A DNA stretch of 64,000 nucleotides from Arthrobacter sp. U41 (GTDB taxonomy: Bacteria > Actinomycetota > Actinomycetes > Actinomycetales > Micrococcaceae): positions 1,736,001 through 1,800,000 of the forward strand of contig NZ_CP015732.1 in assembly GCF_001750145.1 (NCBI RefSeq). Direction: 5' to 3'. Of this stretch, positions 54,281-61,238 are shown one piece after another. The number at the start of each line of letters is the position of its first letter. Position 1 is the stretch's first letter. A model generated the notes under the pieces. It was not told where the DNA came from. It made no database searches and saw only the letters and a program-made list of their open reading frames with translations. The position numbers and the translations under genes were made by a program.

Positions 54281-55660
54281 TGTGGAGTCTCATGACTTAA
54301 TGGACACTTCTGTCTCAAGTCATCGTGGACAGTGTGTCTCAGGACATCGTGGACACTCGATGGCGTTTTGCTCATCTCATGAGCGAACGCAATCTGGATA
54401 TGAAGGTCCGTCATCTCGTAGCGTCGTGGCCTGAGGATGCCCCTCGGGGTTCAGTGACGGCGTTCTGCCGCAAGCACAAAGTCTCCCGGGCCTGGTTCTA
54501 CAAGATCAAGGCCGCTGCGTCCGCTCAGGGCCCGATGAAGGCCATGGAGATGCGCTCCACGAAACCCCGGACCAGCCCGGCCCAAGTCACCCCGCGGATG
54601 GTCGAGTTGGTCCTGGACACGCGGGAAACCTTGAAGAGGATGGGCCACGACTACGGACCACTGAGCGTTGCCGCAAAACTGCGTCGGCAAGGTCTGGAAC
54701 CACCGTCACGGGCGACCCTGGCCCGGATCTTCACCCGGGCCGGGGTCGTCGTCCCGGAGCCGAGGAAGAAGCCCCGGAGCGCCTATCAGCGGTTTGTATA
54801 TCCCGAGCCGAACGGGTGCTGGCAGATCGACTCGACCGAGTGGCTGTTGGCCGGCAACACGAAAGTCGCGATCTTCCAACTCATTGACGATCATTCGCGA
54901 CTGGCACTGGCATCGTTGGTAGCCACCGGCGAGACCAGCGAAGCCGCCATCCGCGTCGTATCGGCAGCCATCGCCCGCCACGGCGTCCCGCAGAAGTTTC
55001 TTTCGGACAACGGTGCCGCGCTGAACCCGACCAGACGCGGAAGGACCGGCGCGTTGGTGGAATATCTGAAGTCCCACGGAGTGGAGCCGATCACCGGCAA
55101 ACCCTACAAACCCACCACCCAGGGCAAGAACGAACGCTTCCACCAGACGCTGCACAGGTATCTGAATCAACAACCGCCGGCACACACGATGGCAGAACTC
55201 CAGGCCTATGTCGACGAGTTTGACCGGTACTACAACACCGAACGTGAGCATCAATCACTGCCACCAGGCACCACCCCGCAGGAGGCCTGGTATGCAACGG
55301 CCAAAGCCACGCCACCCGAGCCGCCCAACCCTGAAATCACCGTGCCCGCCACCAGGCGCAGCGTCCAGCGACGGGTCGGGAAAAACGGTTCCGTTGCCGT
55401 CATCGGCATGCATTTCGGCATGGGTAAAGACCACGTCGGCGCGACCGTCCATGTCCTCTACGACGAGGCCACGATCATGTTCTTCGACGGGCGCGGAACG
55501 GAAATCATCACCCACCCGCGCCCGCCCATAGGCACAAACTACGTCGGGAACAACAAGCCCCGAGGCTTCATGGCCAACCAAACGTCCACGAAGTGCTGAG
55601 ACAGGAAACGTCCACGAGGTACTGAGACATCAACTGTCCACGAGGTACTGAGACATGACA
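54281..55660 (+). mobile_element. Complete IS481-family insertion sequence
   Basis: A 1380-bp element starting TGTGGAGTCTCATGAC and ending (minus strand) TGTCATGTCTCAGTAC, i.e. 5'-TGT...ACA-3'. It is flanked by a 15-bp duplication (AACCCTCAAAACGGC). Three spaced GTCTCA units occur at each end: 54287, 54312, 54336 and, inverted, 55597, 55623, 55649, each followed by a TCGTGGAC-like box. They are probably transposase-binding sites. One intact DDE transposase gene occupies the centre. It lies inside a P2 palindrome. Confidence 0.92.
54379..55599 (+). CDS. IS481-type DDE transposase
   Basis: A 406-aa transposase with an N-terminal helix-turn-helix (~20-60) and integrase core: first Asp in GCWQIDSTEW, second in FLSDNGAALN, Glu in GKNERFHQTLHRYL. 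It also has the IS481-style DDHSRL. The reading frame is intact. ATG 54379 is preferred; GTG at 54325 would add 18 residues inside the terminal repeat region. The TGA at 55597-55599 lies in the first right-end GTCTCA unit. Confidence 0.92.
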   Translation: MSERNLDMKVRHLVASWPEDAPRGSVTAFCRKHKVSRAWFYKIKAAASAQGPMKAMEMRSTKPRTSPAQVTPRMVELVLDTRETLKRMGHDYGPLSVAAKLRRQGLEPPSRATLARIFTRAGVVVPEPRKKPRSAYQRFVYPEPNGCWQIDSTEWLLAGNTKVAIFQLIDDHSRLALASLVATGETSEAAIRVVSAAIARHGVPQKFLSDNGAALNPTRRGRTGALVEYLKSHGVEPITGKPYKPTTQGKNERFHQTLHRYLNQQPPAHTMAELQAYVDEFDRYYNTEREHQSLPPGTTPQEAWYATAKATPPEPPNPEITVPATRRSVQRRVGKNGSVAVIGMHFGMGKDHVGATVHVLYDEATIMFFDGRGTEIITHPRPPIGTNYVGNNKPRGFMANQTSTKC

Positions 55661-55693
55661 AACCCTCAAAACGGCCGTTAGGGAGCAATGGAT
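55661..55693. repeat. Palindrome P2 copy 1, right half with target duplication
   Basis: AACCCTCAAAACGGC (55661-55675) duplicates 54266-54280. The right arm CCGTTAGGGAGCAATGGAT continues to 55693 and pairs with the left half before the IS. Confidence 0.92.
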
Positions 55694-55704
55694 ACGCTTA
55701 GTGC

Positions 55705-55998
55705 ATGTGGATCGGCTGGATCGAATTCGATGTCCTCCTTGGCGACGTTCACAGCCTGAAGGAGAAGCGCTCCGTGGTGCGTCCCGTACTGGCCGAGCTC
55801 AAGCGCCGCTTCGACGTCTCCGTGACGGAGGCCGGCCTGCAGGACCAGTACCGGCGCACCGTCATCGGCGTCGGGCTGGTCGCGGCGGACCGGGCCCATC
55901 TGGTCGAGGTGCTGGCCGCCGTCGAACGCTTCGTCGCGGCGCGCCCGGAACTGGAACTGCTCAGCGCCCGGCAGCGAGAACTCCGCAGCGACGACTGA
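55705..55998 (+). CDS. DUF503 (YlxP-like) protein
   Basis: A 97-aa protein: WIGWIEFDVLLGDVHSLKEK start, then RFDVSVTEAGLQDQYRRTVI, the DUF503/YlxP pattern. Such proteins are often encoded near translation genes and may bind RNA. Its ATG is 11 bp after the P2 right half, so IS insertion may alter its transcription. GTG/ATG choice: MWIGW at 55705 fits the family start. Confidence 0.88.
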   Translation: MWIGWIEFDVLLGDVHSLKEKRSVVRPVLAELKRRFDVSVTEAGLQDQYRRTVIGVGLVAADRAHLVEVLAAVERFVAARPELELLSARQRELRSDD

Positions 55999-56005
55999 CC
56001 CCCCC

Positions 56006-56065
56006 ATCGACTGCTCCGCAACCGCCCTTACGGGGCTTCAAAACGGCACTTGCGGAGCAGCGGAT
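56006..56065. repeat. Palindrome P2, copy 2
   Basis: ATCGACTGCTCCGCAACCGC to CACTTGCGGAGCAGCGGAT. The outer stem CTGCTCCGCAA/TTGCGGAGCAG is perfect (11 bp), and the inner part (TTCAAAACGGC) is shared with copy 1 and copy 3. It follows DUF503 and precedes AbiEi. Confidence 0.88.
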
Positions 56066-56119
56066 AGGGTCCTGTGGATAACTTCTGCGGCGGTCCCGCG
56101 GTTCTGGTCTGATGAAGCC

Positions 56120-57061
56120 ATGAAAACCGCACGCCCGCTGCCGGATGATTTCCACAGACGCCCCTTCACCGTTGCGGAAGCCGCAGCGGCCGGAGTGTCG
56201 CCCAAGCGGCTCCGCCACCGCTCCCTCGCAGCGCTGGGCCGGGGGATTCGTTCCCTGGACCCGACGCCGGAGCTTCCTTTAAGCGTGAGAGTGCGGCCTT
56301 TCGTTGAGGTCAATGAGCGATGCGCCGCGTCGCACCTCACTGCGGCGGAGCTTGGTTCGCTTCCGGCGCGGCAACAAAAGGAGGGACCGCAGATGTACCA
56401 CCTGATCAGGCCCGAAGGTGCAGCCCATCTCAACCGGCCGCATGTCATCGTCCACCGGATGAAACTCTACGACGACGAAATCACGATCCATGACGGGATT
56501 CCCATCACCACCCCGGAGCGGACCTGGCTGGATCTTGCCGAAATGCTGAGCGTGGATGAACTCGTCGTGGCCGGCGACAGTTGTGTCCGGGTGCCCCGGC
56601 GTGAGTTCGAGGGCAGGGAGTTGCCGGTGTGCAGCCTCGGTGACCTGCAGCGGATGATCGACCGCCACAAGGGAAAGCGGGGAATCCGGCGGGCGCGGGA
56701 GGCACTCAAACTCATTCGAGTGGGTTCAGATTCGCCCCAGGAGTCCATGCTGAGGCTGGCCATGGTTCGGGCCGGCCTTCCCGAACCGGAGCTGAACGTG
56801 CCGATAATCGACGACGGCGGAACGCGGCACCACCAGCCCGACCTGTCCTATCGGAAATACCGGATTGGCGTCGAATATGAGGGTGAACTCCACGGTGATG
56901 AGGGCCAGATTGTCCGGGACATCGCCCGATCCGAGCGTTACGAGGCCCTCGGCTGGACAGAGGTCCGGATCGCGAATCGGCACATGCACAATGACGCCAA
57001 GGCTGCCGTGGCCAAGGTTCGGGCCGCGCTGGTCCAGGCCGGCTGGCGTCCGGGTCGCTAA
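56120..57061 (+). CDS. AbiEi-like N-terminus fused to DUF559 endonuclease-like domain
   Basis: A 313-aa protein. Residues ~1-190 resemble the AbiEi/winged-helix type of antitoxin-like proteins (VAEAAAAGVSPKRLRHRSLA; LIRPEGAAHLNRPHVIVHR). Residues ~215-310 are PD-(D/E)XK-like DUF559 (SPQESMLRLAMVRAGLPEPE; HQPDLSYRKYRIGVEYEGEL with Asp and Glu-x-Glu). No AbiEii partner gene is adjacent, so it is not a complete toxin-antitoxin pair. It is bracketed by P2 palindromes at 56006 and 57069. Function unknown; DNA binding/cleavage is inferred. Confidence 0.78.
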   Translation: MKTARPLPDDFHRRPFTVAEAAAAGVSPKRLRHRSLAALGRGIRSLDPTPELPLSVRVRPFVEVNERCAASHLTAAELGSLPARQQKEGPQMYHLIRPEGAAHLNRPHVIVHRMKLYDDEITIHDGIPITTPERTWLDLAEMLSVDELVVAGDSCVRVPRREFEGRELPVCSLGDLQRMIDRHKGKRGIRRAREALKLIRVGSDSPQESMLRLAMVRAGLPEPELNVPIIDDGGTRHHQPDLSYRKYRIGVEYEGELHGDEGQIVRDIARSERYEALGWTEVRIANRHMHNDAKAAVAKVRAALVQAGWRPGR

Positions 57062-57068
57062 ACCACAA

Positions 57069-57126
57069 CGACTGCTCCGTAACTGCCGTTCCGAGGGTTC
57101 AAAAGGGCAGTTGCGGAGCAGCCGAT
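57069..57126. repeat. Palindrome P2, copy 3
   Basis: CGACTGCTCCGTAACTGCC to GGCAGTTGCGGAGCAGCCGAT with GGGTTCAAAA between. One arm mismatch. It sits between the AbiEi and purL stops and may also act as a terminator. Confidence 0.88.
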
Positions 57127-57138
57127 GGTGGGTGGGGA

Positions 57139-59466
57139 CTAGCCGAAGTACTTCGGCAGGGTGGCCTCGTGGGCTTCGCGGAGCGCGTCGAGGTTCATGG
57201 TCTCGACGCCGTTGATCTCCAGCGTGCCGCCCTCGGCATCAACGACGCCGATCCGGAGGTGCGCGAAGCCGCGGGCGGTGCACATGTCCTTGAAACGGAT
57301 CTCCTCGGAGCGGGGTACGGCCACGACGGCGCGTCCCTGCGTCTCGGAGAACAGCGCCGTGAACAGGTCCACGCCGTCGCGGTCCAGGACGTCCTGGAGT
57401 GCGATCCGGGCACCCACGCCGTAGCGCAGCGAGGACTCCACGAGGGCTGCCGCGAGGCCGCCTTCGGAGAGGTCGTGCGCGGAGTCCACCATGCCGTCGC
57501 GGGAGGCGTTGATCAGGATCTCGCCGAGCGCGCGTTCGGCGTCGAGGTCAACCTTGGGCGGCAGCCCGCCGAGGTGTCCGCGCATGTTGGACCACTCCGA
57601 ACCGTCCAGTTCCGCCGCCGTCGTGCCGAGCAGATAGATGGCCTGGCCGTCCTCGCGCCAGCCCGACGGCGTGCGGCGGGCGACGTCGTCGAACTTGCCC
57701 AGGACTGCCACCACGGGGGAGGGGTGGATGGGCGTGCTGCCCGTCTGGTTGTACAGCGAGACGTTGCCGCCGGTGACCGGGATGCCCAGCACCATGCAGG
57801 CGTCGGACAGGCCCCGGATCGCCTCGGCCAGTTGCCACATCACGTCGGGGTCCTCGGGGGAGCCGAAGTTCAGGCAGTCGCTGACCGCCATCGGCACGGC
57901 ACCGGAGGTGGCGACGTTGCGGTAGGCCTCGGCCAGCGCCAGCTGCGCGCCGTGGTACGGATCGAGGTAGGTGTAGCGGCCGTTGGCGTCGGTGGCCAGG
58001 GCAACTCCGAGCCCGGTTTCCTCGTCCACCCGGACCACGCCGGCGTCGTCCGGGAACGCCATGGCGGTGTTGCCGCCAACGTAGCGGTCGTACTGCTGGG
58101 TGATCCAGGACTTGCTGCACATGTTCGGTGAGGCGACGAGCTCGGTGATGGCGGCGGCCAGGTCCGCAGGGGCGGAGGGGCGCCCGGCATCCTGCACGGA
58201 CCCGGTGAAGGCATCGGCCTGCACGGCGTCCTGCCACTCGGGGCGGGCGTACGGGCGGTCGTAGACCGGGCCGTCGTGAGCCACGGTGCGCGGGTCGACG
58301 TCGACGATAACGACGCCTTCCCACGTGATGATCAGGCGGCCGGTGTCGGTCACCTCGCCGAGCCAGGAGTACTCCACAGCCCATTTGTCCATGACCGCTT
58401 CAAACGCGGCGACATTTTCCGGGGTGACGACGGCCATCATGCGTTCCTGCGACTCTGACATCAGGATTTCGCCGGGAGTCAGGGTGGGGTCGCGGAGCAG
58501 GACCGAGGTCAGCTCCACTTCCATGCCGCCGTCGCCGTTGGAGGCGAGCTCGGACGTGGCGCAGGAGATGCCCGCGGCGCCGAGGTCCTGGATGCCCTCA
58601 ACAAGTGAGCCCTTGAACAGCTCGAGGCAGCACTCGATCAGGACCTTCTCGGCGAAGGGGTCACCCACCTGGACGGCGGGGCGCTTGGACGGCTTGGTGT
58701 CGTCGAAGGACTCCGAGGCCAGCACGGAGGCGCCGCCGATGCCGTCGCCGCCGGTGCGGGCGCCGAAGAGCACCACCTTGTTGCCCTTGCCGGAGGCGTT
58801 GGCGAGGCGGATGTCCTCATGGCGCATTACGCCCACGGCCAGGGCGTTGACCAGCGGGTTGCCCTGGTAGACGGAATCGAAGACCATTTCGCCGCCGATG
58901 TTCGGCAGGCCCAGGGAGTTCCCGTAGCCGCCGATGCCGGCCACCGCGCCGTGCATGACACGGGCCGTGTCCGGGTGGTCAATCGCGCCGAAACGCAGCG
59001 GATCCATCACCGCGACCGGGCGGGCGCCCATCGAAATGATGTCGCGGACGATGCCGCCGATGCCCGTTGCGGCACCCTGGTAGGGCTCCACGAACGACGG
59101 CGAGTTGTGCGACTCGATCTTGAAGGTCACGGCCCAGCCGTCGCCCAGGTTCGTGACACCGGCGTTTTCGCCGATGCCCACGAGCATGTCCTTTTTCATC
59201 TCCTCGGTCACCTTTTCGCCGAACTGGCGCAGGTGGTTCTTGGAGGACTTGTAGGAGCAGTGCTCGCTCCACATCACGGAGTACATGGCGAGCTCGGCGC
59301 CGGTCGGGCGGCGGCCCAGAACCTTGACGACCTCGTCGAACTCGTTCTGCTTCAGGCCCAGCTCGGCCCAGGGGAGCTCGACGTCCGGGGTCTTGGCCGC
59401 GTTCTCGACGGTGTCGATGTTGAACTTCTTGGTCTCGGTGATCGAGACCGCTGACGTCTCCGTCAT
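57139..59466 (-). CDS. purL: Phosphoribosylformylglycinamidine synthase subunit PurL
   Basis: A 775-aa small-type PurL (FGAM synthetase). [13 protein letters not shown] (~70-82), [20 protein letters not shown] (~112-131) and [13 protein letters not shown] near the C-terminus are typical AIR-synthase-like motifs. It uses FGAR, ATP and ammonia from PurQ, bridged by PurS. ATG 59466 overlaps the purQ stop (ATGA). Last gene of the leftward purS-purQ-purL operon. Confidence 0.95.
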   Translation of the reverse strand: MTETSAVSITETKKFNIDTVENAAKTPDVELPWAELGLKQNEFDEVVKVLGRRPTGAELAMYSVMWSEHCSYKSSKNHLRQFGEKVTEEMKKDMLVGIGENAGVTNLGDGWAVTFKIESHNSPSFVEPYQGAATGIGGIVRDIISMGARPVAVMDPLRFGAIDHPDTARVMHGAVAGIGGYGNSLGLPNIGGEMVFDSVYQGNPLVNALAVGVMRHEDIRLANASGKGNKVVLFGARTGGDGIGGASVLASESFDDTKPSKRPAVQVGDPFAEKVLIECCLELFKGSLVEGIQDLGAAGISCATSELASNGDGGMEVELTSVLLRDPTLTPGEILMSESQERMMAVVTPENVAAFEAVMDKWAVEYSWLGEVTDTGRLIITWEGVVIVDVDPRTVAHDGPVYDRPYARPEWQDAVQADAFTGSVQDAGRPSAPADLAAAITELVASPNMCSKSWITQQYDRYVGGNTAMAFPDDAGVVRVDEETGLGVALATDANGRYTYLDPYHGAQLALAEAYRNVATSGAVPMAVSDCLNFGSPEDPDVMWQLAEAIRGLSDACMVLGIPVTGGNVSLYNQTGSTPIHPSPVVAVLGKFDDVARRTPSGWREDGQAIYLLGTTAAELDGSEWSNMRGHLGGLPPKVDLDAERALGEILINASRDGMVDSAHDLSEGGLAAALVESSLRYGVGARIALQDVLDRDGVDLFTALFSETQGRAVVAVPRSEEIRFKDMCTARGFAHLRIGVVDAEGGTLEINGVETMNLDALREAHEATLPKYFG

Positions 59467-60221
59467 TTGTTGTCTCCCACGATTTTGTTCAGTACAGAGG
59501 TGAAGAAGCCGAGGCCCTCCGTGGCGGAGCCGATTTCGGGGCCGAAGCCGTCCTCCACCGCGTGCTCGGGGTGCGGCATGAGGCCAACGACATTGCCCGC
59601 GGCGTTGGAGATGCCGGCGATGTCGCGGCGCGAACCGTTCGGGTTGAAACCGACGTAGCGGAACACCACGCGGCCCTCCGCCTCCAGGGCATCGAGGGTC
59701 TTCTCATCCGCGATGTACTGGCCGTCCTGGTTTTTCAGCGGAATGGTGATTTCCTGGCCGACGGCGTAGTCGCGGGTCCAGTCCGTGGTGTTGTTCTCCA
59801 CCCGCAGGACCTGGTCGCGGCACATGAACTTGAGGTGGTCGTTCTTGATCATCGAGCCGGGCAGCAGGTGCGACTCGGTGAGGATCTGGAAGCCGTTGCA
59901 GATGCCCAGGACGGGCAGCCTGGCCTCCGAGTTGGCGGCGTCGGTGATCCTGGCCATGAGCGGCGCGAACCGTGCGATGGCGCCGGCGCGGAGGTAGTCG
60001 CCGTAGGAGAAGCCGCCGGGAATGACGACGGCGTCGACGTCACCGAGGGTGGTGTCGGCGTGCCAGAGGGCCACGGGGGTGGCCCCTGCCAGCCGGACCG
60101 CGCGGGCGGCGTCGCGGTCATCCAGGGTTCCGGGGAAGGTGACGACGCCGATCCTGGCACCCGCGAGCCTGGGTTCCGCGGCGGGGGCGATCGTTTCACC
60201 GATCAGGGGGAGTTCAGTCAT
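59463..60221 (-). CDS. purQ: FGAM synthase glutaminase subunit PurQ
   Basis: A 252-aa class I glutaminase with the Cys nucleophile in [10 protein letters not shown] (~104-113) and His/Glu in [14 protein letters not shown] (~218-231). It supplies ammonia to PurL. Starts 1-2 bp after the purS stop, overlapping purL by ATGA. The N-terminal ~22 residues extend beyond the shorter PurQ proteins; [11 protein letters not shown] follows. Confidence 0.94.
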   Translation of the reverse strand: MTELPLIGETIAPAAEPRLAGARIGVVTFPGTLDDRDAARAVRLAGATPVALWHADTTLGDVDAVVIPGGFSYGDYLRAGAIARFAPLMARITDAANSEARLPVLGICNGFQILTESHLLPGSMIKNDHLKFMCRDQVLRVENNTTDWTRDYAVGQEITIPLKNQDGQYIADEKTLDALEAEGRVVFRYVGFNPNGSRRDIAGISNAAGNVVGLMPHPEHAVEDGFGPEIGSATEGLGFFTSVLNKIVGDNK

Positions 60222-60222
60222 C

Positions 60223-60474
60223 TCAGGCCTCGACGACCTCGACGTTGACGACGTCCTCGATGACCGGGTTGGACAGCAGGGTCTCCGCGGCGTTCCGGGC
60301 CTGGGCCAGGATCTCTTCGGTCACCTCGCCGTCGACGGTGAGTTCAAAGCGCTTGCCCTGGCGGACAGCGCTGAACGCGGTGAAGCCCAGCCGGGGGAGT
60401 GCACCCACGATGGCCTTCCCCTGCGGGTCGAGAATCTCGGGCTTGGGCATGACGTCGACAACGATCCGGGGCAT
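60223..60474 (-). CDS. purS: FGAM synthase subunit PurS
   Basis: An 83-aa PurS ([36 protein letters not shown]). Small homodimer that holds PurQ to PurL. AGGAG lies upstream of the ATG at 60474; an extended open frame to 60498 is not conserved. First gene of the operon. Confidence 0.93.
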   Translation of the reverse strand: MPRIVVDVMPKPEILDPQGKAIVGALPRLGFTAFSAVRQGKRFELTVDGEVTEEILAQARNAAETLLSNPVIEDVVNVEVVEA

Positions 60475-60698
60475 CCGGCAACTCCTGTGCGTGAGCATTG
60501 GGTAAGGGCGCAGCGGAGTGGTGCCGTCTCACGCCGGTCCGCTGTGTGGTGAGGACAACGTGAAGGGGCGCTCCGCGAGCTTGCATGCCCATTCTACCGG
60601 CCGCGGTGCGTCCGGGCGCATTTCGGGCTGGGAGTGTGAACGGTGCCACCCGGGCGGCGGGGCCGCCGGCCGGGAACGCTCCCGGGCAGCAGCGCCCC

Positions 60699-60740
60699 GC
60701 ACCGGGGTGACCTGCGACGACACTATGGTCACCCCGGTGC
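60699..60740. promoter_or_regulatory. 13-bp perfect inverted repeat in purS/small-gene gap
   Basis: GCACCGGGGTGAC (60699-60711) and GTCACCCCGGTGC (60728-60740), 16-bp spacer, 22 bp before the small membrane-protein start. Either an operator for the divergent genes or a hairpin; neither is proven. The rest of the 287-bp gap (60475-60761) shows nothing else. Confidence 0.55.
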
Positions 60741-60761
60741 CCCCGTCAGTAGCATGTGCGT

Positions 60762-60947
60762 ATGGCTGAGAAATCGAAATCCGTGCTTTTGCCCGTTGTT
60801 GCCGCCGCCGTCTTCGCCGGCCTCGGACGGATGGTGCTGCAAAAGATCAAGGCGGACCGGAAGGCCCGGGCAAGCAATGTAGCCGGCCCCCTTGATGAAA
60901 AGACCCGCGCCTGGATCAGCGAAGTTGTCAGGACGCCCCGCCAGTAG
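60762..60947 (+). CDS. Small membrane protein (61 aa), hypothetical
   Basis: MAEKSKSV start at ATG 60762, followed by one hydrophobic helix (LLPVVAAAVFAGLGRMVLQ, ~9-27) and a basic/acidic tail. No motif is recognised. The helix begins close to the N-terminus, so it could be a single-span inner-membrane protein. A GTG at 60756 would add two residues. Confidence 0.5.
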   Translation: MAEKSKSVLLPVVAAAVFAGLGRMVLQKIKADRKARASNVAGPLDEKTRAWISEVVRTPRQ

Positions 60948-61238
60948 CACCCCGGCACGCCCCCAGAGCGCCCCGGGAGCACCCCGTTTCCCCCGTGCCG
61001 GCTGGCTGGAGTGGACCGTCCGCGCACCCTCCGGCGCGGACGGGTATCACTATGCTGTCGAATTGATTGACTAATTTTGATTTACCCTATGTGTTCTATG
61101 TCATAACTGGCTCTCAGTCTGTACTGTATGAATCGGCTGGTATCCGTCGGTGCCGTGAGAGTCTCAGCTCTTGCTGTCCGGCCAGCCTTGACCCGGCAGC
61201 AAGGTCGGGGCCGTTCCTTATGAAAGGTTCAACCACAC
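60948..61238 (+). promoter_or_regulatory. AT-rich leader of the protease gene
   Basis: A 291-bp gap. 61055-61105 is AT-rich against the surroundings, and TTGACT at 61067-61072 could be a -35 box with TATGTG at 61088-61093 as a weak -10. A short GC hairpin region follows (61150-61215). It is the likely promoter/5' UTR of the protease gene. No known riboswitch is recognised. Confidence 0.35.

Noticed and set aside
56120..57061. Complete AbiE toxin-antitoxin system
   Set aside because: No AbiEii nucleotidyltransferase ORF lies on either side.
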